Shown: piece after piece, positions 1-10,194 of the stretch
How the letters are laid out: every line of letters begins with the position of its first letter
How positions within the stretch are numbered: the first letter of the stretch is position 1
Source of the DNA: Flavobacterium johnsoniae
Lineage (GTDB): Bacteria > Bacteroidota > Bacteroidia > Flavobacteriales > Flavobacteriaceae
Length of the DNA: 64,000 nt
Assembly: GCF_001879205.1 (NCBI RefSeq)
Contig: NZ_MLFK01000009.1
Coordinates: forward strand, 186,001 to 250,000
Direction: 5' to 3'
Translations under genes and position numbers: made by a program
Notes under the pieces: model-generated
Database searches by the model: none
Told to the model about the DNA's origin: nothing
What the model saw: the letters and a program-made list of their open reading frames with translations, nothing else

Positions 1-2
1 TT

Positions 3-983
3 TTAATAGCGTCTGTTTTTTGTATAAACTGCTCTATTGGGTCTGTTTCAAAAGAAATTCAGGATAAAAATTCTGTCAAAAATGATTATGATATTGTGGT
101 AGATGCAAACGGTACAGGCAATTACACCACAGTTCAGGCCGCGCTAAATTCAGTTGCCTTGTCCAAAACAACCGAAACTAAAATTTTCATTAAAAACGGT
201 ATTTACAAAGAAAAACTGGAAGTAGTTTTAAATCAAAACAATGTGACGTTAATAGGAGAAAGCAAAGAAAAAGTACTGCTTACGTACGATGATTATGCGT
301 CAAAATCAAATGGGGCAGGCGGTACGATAGGAACTTCGGGATCTGCCAGTTTTATTATTACCGGAAATGATTTTAAAGCTCGAAATATTACTTTCGAAAA
401 TTCATCTGGCCCGGTTGGTCAGGCGGTAGCAGTAAGGATTGACGGTGATAAAGTTGTTTTTGAGAATTGCAGTTTCTTAGGTTTTCAGGATACGCTTTAT
501 CCGAGAGACGACACCAGCAGGCAATACTATAAAAATTGTTATATCGAAGGAACAACCGATTTTATTTTTGGAGGATCAACAGTTGTTTTTGATCAATGTG
601 AAATATTTGCGAAGAAAGGCGGCTCGTACATAACCGCAGCCAATACGCCTCAGTCTAATGCGTATGGATTTGTTTTTCTAAACTGCAAATTGACCACAAA
701 TTCCGGTGACAGCAGTTATTATTTAGGAAGACCGTGGCGCAATTATGCCCGAACTGTTTTTTTAAAATGCGAAATGGGACCGCACATAAAACCCGCAGGA
801 TGGCACAATTGGGGCAAACCCGAAGCCGAAAGCACCACTTTTTATGCCGAATATTTATCTACAGGAATCGGTGGCAATACGAGCGCGCGCGTAAAGTGGT
901 CGCATCAATTATCATCGGAACAATTTAAAAAAGACTACGCAGTTAAGACCGTTTTGAGAGGTTGGAAACCGGTTTTAAAATGA
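3..983 (+). CDS. Pectinesterase (CE8), 5' end cut by window
   Basis: A secreted pectin methylesterase that would remove methyl esters from homogalacturonan. The reading frame is open from base 3, so the true start lies outside the window. The visible N-terminus is a hydrophobic stretch like the end of a signal peptide. The GTG at 96 is therefore not the start. CE8 motifs are all present in order: GIYKEKL, GQAVAVR, GFQDTLYPRD (catalytic Asp), TTDFIFGG (second catalytic Asp) and LGRPWRNY. The remaining ~300 residues make up a complete CE8 beta-helix. It is the first of several same-strand pectin genes. Family assignment is secure; the exact N-terminus is unknown. Confidence 0.93.
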   Translation, partial: LIASVFCINCSIGSVSKEIQDKNSVKNDYDIVVDANGTGNYTTVQAALNSVALSKTTETKIFIKNGIYKEKLEVVLNQNNVTLIGESKEKVLLTYDDYASKSNGAGGTIGTSGSASFIITGNDFKARNITFENSSGPVGQAVAVRIDGDKVVFENCSFLGFQDTLYPRDDTSRQYYKNCYIEGTTDFIFGGSTVVFDQCEIFAKKGGSYITAANTPQSNAYGFVFLNCKLTTNSGDSSYYLGRPWRNYARTVFLKCEMGPHIKPAGWHNWGKPEAESTTFYAEYLSTGIGGNTSARVKWSHQLSSEQFKKDYAVKTVLRGWKPVLK

Positions 984-1029
984 TCTGTTTTTAAATCATA
1001 TAAATCATAATAAGTTAAAGATAAGCACA

Positions 1030-2025
1030 ATGAAATTTCAAAACAAAAATCTTAGCGCAGCAATTATGGGGATTTGTATGATTTTCTTTCAAAACATAAA
1101 TGCCCAGTATTTAAAAGGCATTACAAATGTCAGGGACACTTCGTTTACCAATGCGAGTGCTTTTAGGAAAACGCTCAAATATTTTCCTAATTGTGCTTTA
1201 GTTCCCAAAATGCATTTCGAAAATGTAATTCAGAAACCAAACGTAACCTATTGCAGTTATGGAAAACGAAAAATGAAACTTGACGTTTTTTACGATCAGA
1301 ATTCCAAAAAGAAACAAACAGCGATTATCATTATTCATGGCGGCGGCTGGCGTTCCGGCAGTAAAGAACAGCATCATCAAATGGCGCAAAAACTGGCAAG
1401 TCTGGGATACGTGTGTTTTACGCCAGAATACCGTCTTTCAACCGAAGCACTTTTTCCCGCTGCGATTTATGATCTCAAAGCATGCATTCGCTGGGTAAGA
1501 GAAAATGCAGCCAAATACAATATCAATCCGGATCAGCTGACCGCTCTCGGATTTTCGGCAGGAGGAGAATTAGCAGCTTTTATGGGCACGACAGCAAATA
1601 TGCCGCTTTTTGAAGGCGTTGTTACCCATTCAAATTCAAAATCTCAGGTCAATGCCGTAATTGATATCGACGGGACGCTCTCATTTGTGCATCCCGAAAG
1701 CAGTGAAGGCAACGACAGCAAAAATATTTCGGCAGGAACCTATTGGTTTGGATATTCAAAAAATGAAAATCCTAAACTTTGGGAAACCGCTTCTCCTCTC
1801 AGCTATGTGAATGCCTCAACGCCGCCCACATTATTCATCAATAGCTCAATTGCCAGAATGCATGCCGGACGCGACGATTACCGAAAGATTTTAACTGAAA
1901 ACGGAATCTATTCTGAAGTTCATGAGTTCGAAAATTCACCTCATACTTTTTGCCTTTTTAATCCGTGGTTTGAGCCCACAATTCAATACATAGACAATTT
2001 CTTAACTAAAATATACCGTAAATAA
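1030..2025 (+). CDS. Secreted alpha/beta-hydrolase esterase
   Basis: 331 residues with an N-terminal signal peptide ending near NINAQ (residue ~26). HGGGW at 103-107 forms the oxyanion-hole motif, and GFSAGGE at 174-180 holds nucleophile Ser176. A C-terminal SPHTF probably carries the catalytic His. This is the BD-FAE / acetyl-esterase-lipase type of alpha/beta hydrolase. Flanked by a pectinesterase and a rhamnogalacturonan acetylesterase, it probably removes acetyl or similar esters from pectin; that substrate is inferred from position only. The next gene starts 1 base after its stop, indicating an operon. Confidence 0.85.
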   Translation: MKFQNKNLSAAIMGICMIFFQNINAQYLKGITNVRDTSFTNASAFRKTLKYFPNCALVPKMHFENVIQKPNVTYCSYGKRKMKLDVFYDQNSKKKQTAIIIIHGGGWRSGSKEQHHQMAQKLASLGYVCFTPEYRLSTEALFPAAIYDLKACIRWVRENAAKYNINPDQLTALGFSAGGELAAFMGTTANMPLFEGVVTHSNSKSQVNAVIDIDGTLSFVHPESSEGNDSKNISAGTYWFGYSKNENPKLWETASPLSYVNASTPPTLFINSSIARMHAGRDDYRKILTENGIYSEVHEFENSPHTFCLFNPWFEPTIQYIDNFLTKIYRK

Positions 2026-2026
2026 T

Positions 2027-2824
2027 ATGAAAACAAAATTTGTAATTCCACTGCTTAGTATAACTCTGGCTGTTTTGATTATGGCTTTTACCAGATCAAA
2101 ATCGGTAACCACTATTTATTTAATTGGCGATTCGACCGTAGCTGATTATGCCAATAATTATGAAGAAGGAAAAGATTATATGAAAACCAGATATCCCGTT
2201 ACGGGCTGGGGACAAGTGTTTCAGCAGTTTTTAGTTAAAGACAGCCTGAAAAAAATCAATAAAATAATTAAAACAGACAGCGCCTTTGTCGATGACAGAG
2301 CAAGGGGAGGCCGAAGCACCAGAACTTTTTTTCAGGAAGGCAGATGGCGCTCTGTATACGAAAATCTTAAAAAAGGAGATTTGGTCTTCATGCAGTTTGG
2401 TCATAACGATGCCGCCGAAGACAAACCGGAACGTTACGTAAATCTGGAAGGATACAAAGAGTTTTTAAGGCTTTTTATTGAACAGACAAGAGCAAAAGGA
2501 GCCAAGCCGATTCTCTTAACTCCAGTTGCCAGAAACTTTCCGTGGAAAGACGATAAACTGCAGAATATTCACGGTTTGTACCCGGATGCTGTAAAAGAAA
2601 TTGCCAAAGAAATGAATGTAATGCTGATTGATTTAAACCAGAAATCAATTGACTTTTTTACGAAAAAAGGAAAGCCTTATGTTTCTGAAAACTACTTCAT
2701 GAATTTAGGTCCGGGTATATATGAAGCCTATCCGAATGGTCAAAAAGACAATACGCATTTTCAAACCAAAGGTGCTGTAGAAGTTGCAAGGCTTGTTTTT
2801 GAAGGAATGAAAGAATTAAATTAA
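2027..2824 (+). CDS. Rhamnogalacturonan acetylesterase (SGNH/GDSL, CE12-like)
   Basis: 265 residues with an N-terminal membrane/signal segment. SGNH-hydrolase blocks: IGDSTVAD with nucleophile Ser36, RGGRSTRTF (oxyanion Gly block), FGHNDA (Asn block) and DNTHFQ (Asp-x-x-His at the C-terminus). This matches the CE12 / YesT family that deacetylates rhamnogalacturonan I. It follows the preceding esterase by one base and probably shares its transcript. The protein is exported or membrane-anchored in the periplasm or outer membrane. Confidence 0.9.
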   Translation: MKTKFVIPLLSITLAVLIMAFTRSKSVTTIYLIGDSTVADYANNYEEGKDYMKTRYPVTGWGQVFQQFLVKDSLKKINKIIKTDSAFVDDRARGGRSTRTFFQEGRWRSVYENLKKGDLVFMQFGHNDAAEDKPERYVNLEGYKEFLRLFIEQTRAKGAKPILLTPVARNFPWKDDKLQNIHGLYPDAVKEIAKEMNVMLIDLNQKSIDFFTKKGKPYVSENYFMNLGPGIYEAYPNGQKDNTHFQTKGAVEVARLVFEGMKELN

Positions 2825-2840
2825 AATTTTGATACGCAGC

Positions 2841-2868
2841 AAAAGGGTTTGATAAGAAAAACCCTTTT
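2841..2868 (+). terminator. Hairpin before the giant pectinase gene
   Basis: A perfect 10-bp inverted repeat (AAAAGGGTTT, 8-nt loop, AAACCCTTTT) lies just after the esterase stop. The T-tract is only the last stem bases, so it could be a weak terminator or an mRNA-stabilising hairpin that separates expression of the two genes. Confidence 0.5.
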
Positions 2869-2897
2869 GAACTTTACTAACTAAAACCAAAAACCAA

Positions 2898-5800
2898 ATG
2901 AAAAAACAATTTATTCACCTTTTCCTCATACTGTTTACAGTAATGGGGTTCTCTCAGACAATTGAGAGAATTGAAGCAGAAACTTTTAATCAGGCTTCCG
3001 GAGCGAGGGCAGAAACAAATGCCGCGCTGTCCGGAACCGGAAATGTCGGTTACATTAAAAACGGAACCTGGATTAAATTTAATGCTGTCAATTTTACCGA
3101 ATTTGTAACCCGTTTTGATATTGCTGCGGCAGGTGCAGCAGGAGGTACTATCGAATTCAGGTTAGGAACTTCAACGGGAACTTTAATAGGAACAGCCGTT
3201 GTATCTGGAAGTACGGGATTTAGCAATTACAAGACTTTTTCTGCGGCCGTTACGCCCACAATAGGCACATACGATTTGTACCTCGTTTTTACAGGATTAG
3301 GAACAGGTTATTTGTTTAACGTAGATTATTTTGAAAAAATAACCGAAAATCCCAATGCTGTTACTTATAACCTGACGGCAAATGTAAATCCGTCCTCATC
3401 AGGAACGGTTACGCTTAATCCCGCGGGAAATAAATTTGCTCAGGGAACCGAAATAAAATTAACCGCCAATAAAAATTTCGGATACAATTTTAAACAATGG
3501 ACGGATGATAAAGGAGCTGTGGTTTCAACAGTAAATCCGCTTACTTATACTGTTACTTCAGATGCCGTTCTTACAGCAGAATTTGAATCTGTGCCTGTTT
3601 ATACGCTTAATGTTACTGCCAACGGAGCATTTGGTTTAGGCGATTATACGATTGCTCCAGCCGGAAAAGACGGCGCATTTTCTGTTTATGAAAGCGGAAC
3701 AAATGTTACCATAACAGCAGTTGAAAATGATATTATCAAATTCAGTAATTGGTCTGATGGTTCGACAGCTTTAAGTACCTCTGTAATAATGAATCAAAAC
3801 CAAAATATTACAGGAACTTATGCCAATCAGAATTTTATTGCCGGATGGACATTTAAAAACGATCAGTATGCAAATCCAAGGGTGGCAGAACTGTATTCTA
3901 AAATAGAAAACAAACCGCAGTTATTTGCTTACAATGCAGCCGACAATGTTCTTGCTCCAAACATAAGACTTCAAAACAGAGCGGGAAAAAACGGTGTTTG
4001 TGTATGGAATACAGATAGAGGTAATTTTTATTATTTTATGACAACGCTTTCGACAGTGGGTTATAAAAATATCAATGTTGCTTCAGGTTTGCTGGGGTAT
4101 TATTATGGCTGCGATCAATGGACATTTCAATATTCGCTAGACGGTGTAAATTTTGTAAATGTTTCTGATCTAACGACAATTAATACAAATACGATTACCT
4201 CTATTGGCGGCATTCTTCCGGCAGAGGCCGAAGGAAAAGAAAAAATATATTTGAGATGGTTTCCTAATACCAACGGACCAAAACACGGAGCTGCTGCCGA
4301 TGTAACGGCTACAATTTTATCAAATGTAATGATTAAGGCCGATGAAGTTTTGGTTGCAGATACCAATGCGCCTGTTTTGGAATCTTCTTTTCCGGCTGCA
4401 GCGGCGAACTCTGTTGGGGCAAACGGCAATATCATTCTCAATTACAATGAGCAAGTTCACTTTGGTACCGGACAAGCGGTTCTTAACGGTAAAAATTTAA
4501 GCGTAGAGTTTATCAACAAAACCGTTAAGTTTAGTTATTTCGGATTAGAATATAACAAACAATATACTTTTACGCTTCCAGCGGGATTTGTAAAAGATCT
4601 TTCAGGAAATAATGGCGAAGCAATTAGTTTGTCGTTTAAAACAATGAAAAAACCCATTCCGGTTAAGCGCAAATTTGATTTAATTGTAGATGCAGATGCC
4701 ACTGCAGATCAGCTTGCTACAGGAAAATATGTAAAAACCATAGCCGAAGCATTTGCCGCCGCGCCTAACAATGCCGCATCGAGATTTTTGGTTTTAATTA
4801 CCAACGGAACGTATAATTTAGGCGGAGACGGTACAAATCCGCAGGATATTGTTTTAAAACTTCCATCAGGAAAAAACAATGTTTCGCTGATTGCACAATC
4901 AAAAGACAAAGTGATTTTGCAGGGAAATCCCGGTCAGGGCATTAAAAACGCGGTTCTGTCAATTGAAGCCAATGATTTGTATGTGGAAAACGTCACCATC
5001 GAACACAAAGACGGAATCGTAAATTCTGGCCAAAAACCAGCACTAAATCCTGCCGGAGACCGAAATGTTTATAACGGTATTAGATTAAGAAGCAAGCAGG
5101 ACACGCAGGTTACAGGAGGAAACAGAAGTTTTTATTATAAATCTACAATAGAAGGTGATGTCGATTTTATCTGCGGAGGCGGCACACATTGGTTTGAAGA
5201 ATGTAAATTAGTTTCTGTTGCGCCGGGCTATATTGTGGCGCCAAATCACGATGCAGCGACAAAATACGGTTATATTTTCAACAATAATACCATTACGGCA
5301 ACTACGAGTTATTATTTAGGGCGTCCGTGGCAAAATTCACCGCGAGCCGTTTATCTGAATACCAAAATGATAAATGAGCCCAATACACTCGGCTGGGCAA
5401 ATATGGGGACTTATCCGGCTCTTTTTGCAGAATACAACAGTGTAAACGGAAACGGAATTGCCGTAAATACCGATAACAGAACCAATACCTTTACCGTAAA
5501 CGGCATTTCGCAAACAGGAAATTACAATCCTGTACTAACAAAAGCACAGGCTGACGAATTCACTATAGAAAATGTGCTGAGCGGTACAGACAAATGGGAT
5601 CCGCGCAGAGTGGTAGAACAAGTCTCAAAACCTTCTAATCTTATAGCCGAAGCCAATACTTTAAAATGGGATCAAAACCCGTATGCCATTTGTTATGTTA
5701 TTAGTAAAGACGGTAAAATCACAGCCATTACTACCGATGCTGTTTTTGAAGATAAGGCAGCTCTGGCGGGAACTTACACTTACAGCGTACAAGCGGCAAA

Positions 5801-8800
5801 CGAATACGGCGGTTTAAGTGACATAAGCAGTATTACTATGACCGTAAACGGAGGAACAGTAAAATCTGCTGTAGCGTATTTCAATTCGATTGACGGTAAA
5901 GTTTTATCAGGTTTAAGTCCGATTGAATATACAGAAGGAACAGCATTGACACTTCCGTTGCCGACTTTGCAGGGTTATACATTTTTTGGATGGTCGGCTT
6001 CAGCTTCCGTTCCAAATTCAATTAAAGAAATTTCTGCCGATGCCAAAGGAAATCAAACATTATATGCATTTTGGGGAGCGGCTGGAAACAATAAACCAGA
6101 CGAAACAACACCGCCGTCTAACTTTGATTATGAGTTTACGGCAGCGGTAAATAAAAGCTGGGACAATTCGGCAAACTTTAATCCGGCAGAAATGCCTGCT
6201 GCAGGAAAAACAGTTTCGTGCAAGAAAGAAATAGAAACAACTGCGACAGTTTTTCCAGCCGATATTACTTTTGCAGAGGCAGGAGTGCTTCGTTTAAGAG
6301 GAGCACATAAAGCCACAGGAAACCTGATTTTTAAAGAAGGAACCCGTGTGTACTACAATACAGGCGGCGCAGGGATGACTTTAGAAGCCCCAATTATCAT
6401 TTCAGGAAATGTAAAATTCGAAATGATCTCCGGAATTGCCAATCAAACCACGATGACTTTGAACGGCCCCGTTTCTGGAAACGGAACTGTACTGGCAATG
6501 AATACCGGACAAGGAACAAATGCCAATACGGGAATTTTGCTTTTAAAAGGAGACAACAGTGAATTCATAGGAACTTGGGATCTAACGCAAAAAAGCACAA
6601 AATTCCCAGCTTTAAATTATCCAACGGTAATTGAAGGAGCTGCCGCCAATGCTTTTGGTTCAGGAACAATAAAAATTGGACAAGATAACTATGTAATATT
6701 CAGTCATGAGCGCGCTGCAGGTTCTAGTTTAAATTTAAGTATTACAGAGAACGGAAAAGCGTCCTTAAATACGGTTTTAAACGTACAGAAACTGACCATA
6801 AACGGTGTAGATTTTAAAGAAGGTAGTTATGATAAAAGTACTAATCCGGAATTTTTTCTAGGAGAAGGAAAAATCGAAGTTAAAAAAGAAGCTTCAGGCG
6901 GAGGTAATGAAAATGTACCTGCATTTCCGGGAGCCGAAGGTTATGGTAAATACGTAACAGGAGGCCGCGGCGGAAAAGTTATTTACGTAACAAATTTAGA
7001 AGATTCAGGAAAAGGTTCGCTTCGTGATGCGATAAATCAGTCCGGTCCCAGAATTGTGGTTTTTAAAGTATCCGGAAATATTAAATTAAAAAGCGAATTG
7101 AATATTACAGATAATATCACCATTGCAGGGCAAACCGCTCCGGGCGGTGGTATTACCCTGAGAGATTACAATGTTAAAGTAAGGGGAAATAATGTTATCC
7201 TTCGTTATTTGCGTTTTAGAATGGGCGATACCCATGATGTAGAAAATGATGCCTTAGGCGGACGTTTTCAAAAGAATATCATAGTAGATCACTGTTCAAT
7301 GAGCTGGTCTACAGATGAATGTGTTTCTTTTTATCAAAACGAAAACTTCACACTTCAATGGTGTATTATTTCAGAAAGCCTTAGAAATTCGGTTCATGCA
7401 AAAGGAGGACACGGCTATGGTGGAGTATGGGGAGGTAAAAATGCCTCTTTTCATCACAATTTATTAGCGCATCATGACAGCCGTAACCCGAGATTAGGCG
7501 AATATGCCAATGATATTTTTGCCAAAACCGATTTGGTTGATATTCGCAACAACGTAATCTACAATTGGGGCGGCAACAGCTGTTATGGCGGCGATGCGAT
7601 GAATGTGAATATAGTAAATAATTACTGGAAACCAGGACCCGGAACTTCTAATTCTACTAAAGAACGTATTTTATCTACAGGCAGAAGTCTGGATGCAACC
7701 TCTCCGTTATACGGAATTTGGGGAAAATATTATGTAGACGGGAATTATGTAGTTGGATCGCCAAGAACCACTCAGGACAATTGGACGTATGGCGTTTACA
7801 GTCAGTTTCACAGCAGCCAGCTTCCGGTGAGTGATGCAGATAAAGAAGAAGTTAAAATTGAAGCCCCGCATCCTTTTGGAGAAATTACAACACACAGTGC
7901 GACAAAAGCTTACGAACTTGTTTTAGAAAATGCAGGTGCTAATTTATTTAGAGATGCAGTAGATAAACGAGCGGTAGACGATACGCGTTCTGGTACAGCC
8001 AGTGTTATGAACGGCGGTAACGGAAGTACAAACGGTTATATCGATACGCCTTCGGCTGCGGGCGGATGGCCTGAACTTCCGGCGGGAGAAGCACCGCAAG
8101 ATACAGACGGAGACGGTATGCCTGATAAATGGGAAACAGAGAAAGGATTAAATCCTACTAATGCTGCCGATGGTAATTTAAAAACCGTTGACGGCGTTTA
8201 TACGAACATTGAAGTTTACATTAACAGCATCGTAAACCATCTTACAGCAAGTCAAAACGGAAGTTTAGAGGTGTATGTGAATCCGCAGAACTTTGTTGAA
8301 AAATACAATGCGGCCGAAGATGGAAGCAAGTTTATCATGGCAGGCGGCACTTATACTGCAACTGCTGCGCTTGCGGTTAAAAATCATAAATACACTTTTG
8401 TTCCGGATGAAGGCGCAAAACCAGTTTTTGCTGCATCCTTTTTCTCAGACAAGCCAGAGATTTTTTCAGGAAGTTTAAGTTTTTCAGGTGTTGATTTTGA
8501 TTTGACAAATGGCAGTCCAAATGTGATGCAGTTGCAAAAAGGAGCTGGTTTATCAGGTTTAGAGATTAAAAATGCTTTTGTAAAAGGAGTCAAACAAAGT
8601 TTATTGGTAACAGAAGGAAATAGTGAACACGCTGTTTCAAAAATTGTTTTGGACAATTGTATTATCGACGGAAGTGCAGCCGAAGGCTCAAGCTTTATAC
8701 AGCCTGATTCTCGTATTGTCAATTCGGTTTCGATTAAAAACTCGACTATTTTCAATTACAAAAAAGGAAATAATTTTTTAATTCTTCAGAAAAAAGATGC

Positions 8801-10169
8801 CGTAAAGGAGGCGGTTAGTATTACGATTGAAAACAATACCATTCATAATACCGCTTTAAACGCTTTTGTATTGGTCGACAATCAGTACAGCAGTGCTTCG
8901 ACTTATACATTCAGAAACACCATTATGCAGGATGAACGCGAAAATGCCAAGCCTATTTATGTGTTTAATGCTAATCATGCTAGCGGAGCGGGAACAGTCG
9001 TTTTAGACAATAATCTTTTTCTTGGTGTTTCTTCTCAACTGGTAAAAGGTGCAGTTTCTGTTACCGAAACCAATGTGAAAACGCTTGCAGGTTTGGGAAT
9101 GACGGCACTTTCGTACCCAAATGCAGCTTTAGGAAATTTCAGTTTCTCTAAAAATTCACCTTTGGCGAAAGCCTCATCAACAGGAGGAGCTTTAGGAGAT
9201 CCAAGATGGTTAAAAGCAGATGCCAGATTTTCTCAAATTAATTACCTGAATTCTATTGACGGAAAAGCCATTACACTTTCTCCGGCAGAATATATGGAAG
9301 GCGTTTTGACAAATTTACCACTGCCAAAATTAGAAGGATATACCTTTTTTGGATGGTCGGCTTCTGCCACAATTCCGGGTTTGCTTAAAAGTATTCCGGA
9401 AACGGCCACAGGAAATCAGGTTTTTTATGCTTTTTGGGGAGAAGGCGGGAACAATAAACCCGATGTTGCGGTAAAATCGGCAATCGCTTATCTTAATTCG
9501 ATTGATGGAAAAGCTTTGACAGGTTTAACGCCTGCAGAATATTCAGAAGGAACAGCACTGACTTTGCCCATTCCGGTTTTACAAGGTTATACTTTTTTTG
9601 GATGGTCGGCTTCTGCCACGACTCCAAATTCAATTAAAGAAATTGCAGTCAGCGCAACAGGAAACCAGACTTTTTATGCTTTTTGGGGAGCAGGCGGCAA
9701 TAACAAAGCCGATGAAGTTGTACCGCCGTCTTTTTTCAAAATTTCGTATTTGAATCTTCCGGCAGGAACCGTAAATCCCAATAAAACCAGTATGCAGACC
9801 GGAACTGCTTATACATTAGAAGAAGCTTCGTGCATAGGTTACCGATTTTTAGGATGGTACACGGATAGTTCGTATGCAAAGGAAATAATTGGTTTTGATA
9901 ACAAACAAACGGCAGATTTTACGCTGTACGGAAGATGGAAAAAGTTAGGAGAGTTTTATGCATTTCCTACTATTGCAGCCGGAAAAGTGACTTTAAAGAC
10001 TTCTGTTTTTAATGACAAGGTTATGATATTTGGCATCAACGGCATCGCGGTAAAAAATCTCGATATCAGTGGTTTTGAAACAGAAATTCCTATTGCTGAT
10101 TTGGCAGCCGGAAGTTATTTTATAAAAAGCCTTAAAACCGGAGAAGTTACCAGAATTATAGTGAAATAG
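2898..10169 (+). CDS. Giant multidomain pectinase: CBM6-like, CE8, PL1, InlB-type repeats, T9SS sorting domain
   Basis: 2423 residues. Order, by approximate residue: signal peptide 1-20; CBM6/35-like domain 22-150; divergent InlB-type repeat ~155-235 and a second ~235-310; a beta domain; Big_5-like Ig domain ~495-585; CE8 pectinesterase 593-905 (KQDTQV, DVDFICGG, LGRPWQN); FN3-like segment ~915-985; InlB-type repeat 989-1060; beta-rich segment ~1070-1330; PL1-type pectate lyase from ~1339 (FPGAEGYGKY, IIVDHCSMSWSTDE, catalytic-type SRNPRLG); DTDGDGMPD calcium-binding motif ~1735; beta-helix region resembling DUF5123; three more InlB-type repeats ~2112-2180, 2195-2265 and 2280-2348; a C-terminal type IX secretion sorting domain ending KTGEVTRIIVK. 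It would demethylate and then cleave homogalacturonan at the cell surface or outside. The CE8 domain lacks the usual GQAVA block, so its activity is less certain than that of the lyase. Confidence 0.92.
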   Translation: MKKQFIHLFLILFTVMGFSQTIERIEAETFNQASGARAETNAALSGTGNVGYIKNGTWIKFNAVNFTEFVTRFDIAAAGAAGGTIEFRLGTSTGTLIGTAVVSGSTGFSNYKTFSAAVTPTIGTYDLYLVFTGLGTGYLFNVDYFEKITENPNAVTYNLTANVNPSSSGTVTLNPAGNKFAQGTEIKLTANKNFGYNFKQWTDDKGAVVSTVNPLTYTVTSDAVLTAEFESVPVYTLNVTANGAFGLGDYTIAPAGKDGAFSVYESGTNVTITAVENDIIKFSNWSDGSTALSTSVIMNQNQNITGTYANQNFIAGWTFKNDQYANPRVAELYSKIENKPQLFAYNAADNVLAPNIRLQNRAGKNGVCVWNTDRGNFYYFMTTLSTVGYKNINVASGLLGYYYGCDQWTFQYSLDGVNFVNVSDLTTINTNTITSIGGILPAEAEGKEKIYLRWFPNTNGPKHGAAADVTATILSNVMIKADEVLVADTNAPVLESSFPAAAANSVGANGNIILNYNEQVHFGTGQAVLNGKNLSVEFINKTVKFSYFGLEYNKQYTFTLPAGFVKDLSGNNGEAISLSFKTMKKPIPVKRKFDLIVDADATADQLATGKYVKTIAEAFAAAPNNAASRFLVLITNGTYNLGGDGTNPQDIVLKLPSGKNNVSLIAQSKDKVILQGNPGQGIKNAVLSIEANDLYVENVTIEHKDGIVNSGQKPALNPAGDRNVYNGIRLRSKQDTQVTGGNRSFYYKSTIEGDVDFICGGGTHWFEECKLVSVAPGYIVAPNHDAATKYGYIFNNNTITATTSYYLGRPWQNSPRAVYLNTKMINEPNTLGWANMGTYPALFAEYNSVNGNGIAVNTDNRTNTFTVNGISQTGNYNPVLTKAQADEFTIENVLSGTDKWDPRRVVEQVSKPSNLIAEANTLKWDQNPYAICYVISKDGKITAITTDAVFEDKAALAGTYTYSVQAANEYGGLSDISSITMTVNGGTVKSAVAYFNSIDGKVLSGLSPIEYTEGTALTLPLPTLQGYTFFGWSASASVPNSIKEISADAKGNQTLYAFWGAAGNNKPDETTPPSNFDYEFTAAVNKSWDNSANFNPAEMPAAGKTVSCKKEIETTATVFPADITFAEAGVLRLRGAHKATGNLIFKEGTRVYYNTGGAGMTLEAPIIISGNVKFEMISGIANQTTMTLNGPVSGNGTVLAMNTGQGTNANTGILLLKGDNSEFIGTWDLTQKSTKFPALNYPTVIEGAAANAFGSGTIKIGQDNYVIFSHERAAGSSLNLSITENGKASLNTVLNVQKLTINGVDFKEGSYDKSTNPEFFLGEGKIEVKKEASGGGNENVPAFPGAEGYGKYVTGGRGGKVIYVTNLEDSGKGSLRDAINQSGPRIVVFKVSGNIKLKSELNITDNITIAGQTAPGGGITLRDYNVKVRGNNVILRYLRFRMGDTHDVENDALGGRFQKNIIVDHCSMSWSTDECVSFYQNENFTLQWCIISESLRNSVHAKGGHGYGGVWGGKNASFHHNLLAHHDSRNPRLGEYANDIFAKTDLVDIRNNVIYNWGGNSCYGGDAMNVNIVNNYWKPGPGTSNSTKERILSTGRSLDATSPLYGIWGKYYVDGNYVVGSPRTTQDNWTYGVYSQFHSSQLPVSDADKEEVKIEAPHPFGEITTHSATKAYELVLENAGANLFRDAVDKRAVDDTRSGTASVMNGGNGSTNGYIDTPSAAGGWPELPAGEAPQDTDGDGMPDKWETEKGLNPTNAADGNLKTVDGVYTNIEVYINSIVNHLTASQNGSLEVYVNPQNFVEKYNAAEDGSKFIMAGGTYTATAALAVKNHKYTFVPDEGAKPVFAASFFSDKPEIFSGSLSFSGVDFDLTNGSPNVMQLQKGAGLSGLEIKNAFVKGVKQSLLVTEGNSEHAVSKIVLDNCIIDGSAAEGSSFIQPDSRIVNSVSIKNSTIFNYKKGNNFLILQKKDAVKEAVSITIENNTIHNTALNAFVLVDNQYSSASTYTFRNTIMQDERENAKPIYVFNANHASGAGTVVLDNNLFLGVSSQLVKGAVSVTETNVKTLAGLGMTALSYPNAALGNFSFSKNSPLAKASSTGGALGDPRWLKADARFSQINYLNSIDGKAITLSPAEYMEGVLTNLPLPKLEGYTFFGWSASATIPGLLKSIPETATGNQVFYAFWGEGGNNKPDVAVKSAIAYLNSIDGKALTGLTPAEYSEGTALTLPIPVLQGYTFFGWSASATTPNSIKEIAVSATGNQTFYAFWGAGGNNKADEVVPPSFFKISYLNLPAGTVNPNKTSMQTGTAYTLEEASCIGYRFLGWYTDSSYAKEIIGFDNKQTADFTLYGRWKKLGEFYAFPTIAAGKVTLKTSVFNDKVMIFGINGIAVKNLDISGFETEIPIADLAAGSYFIKSLKTGEVTRIIVK

Positions 10170-10194
10170 TATTAAAAATAAAATCATAATCAAT

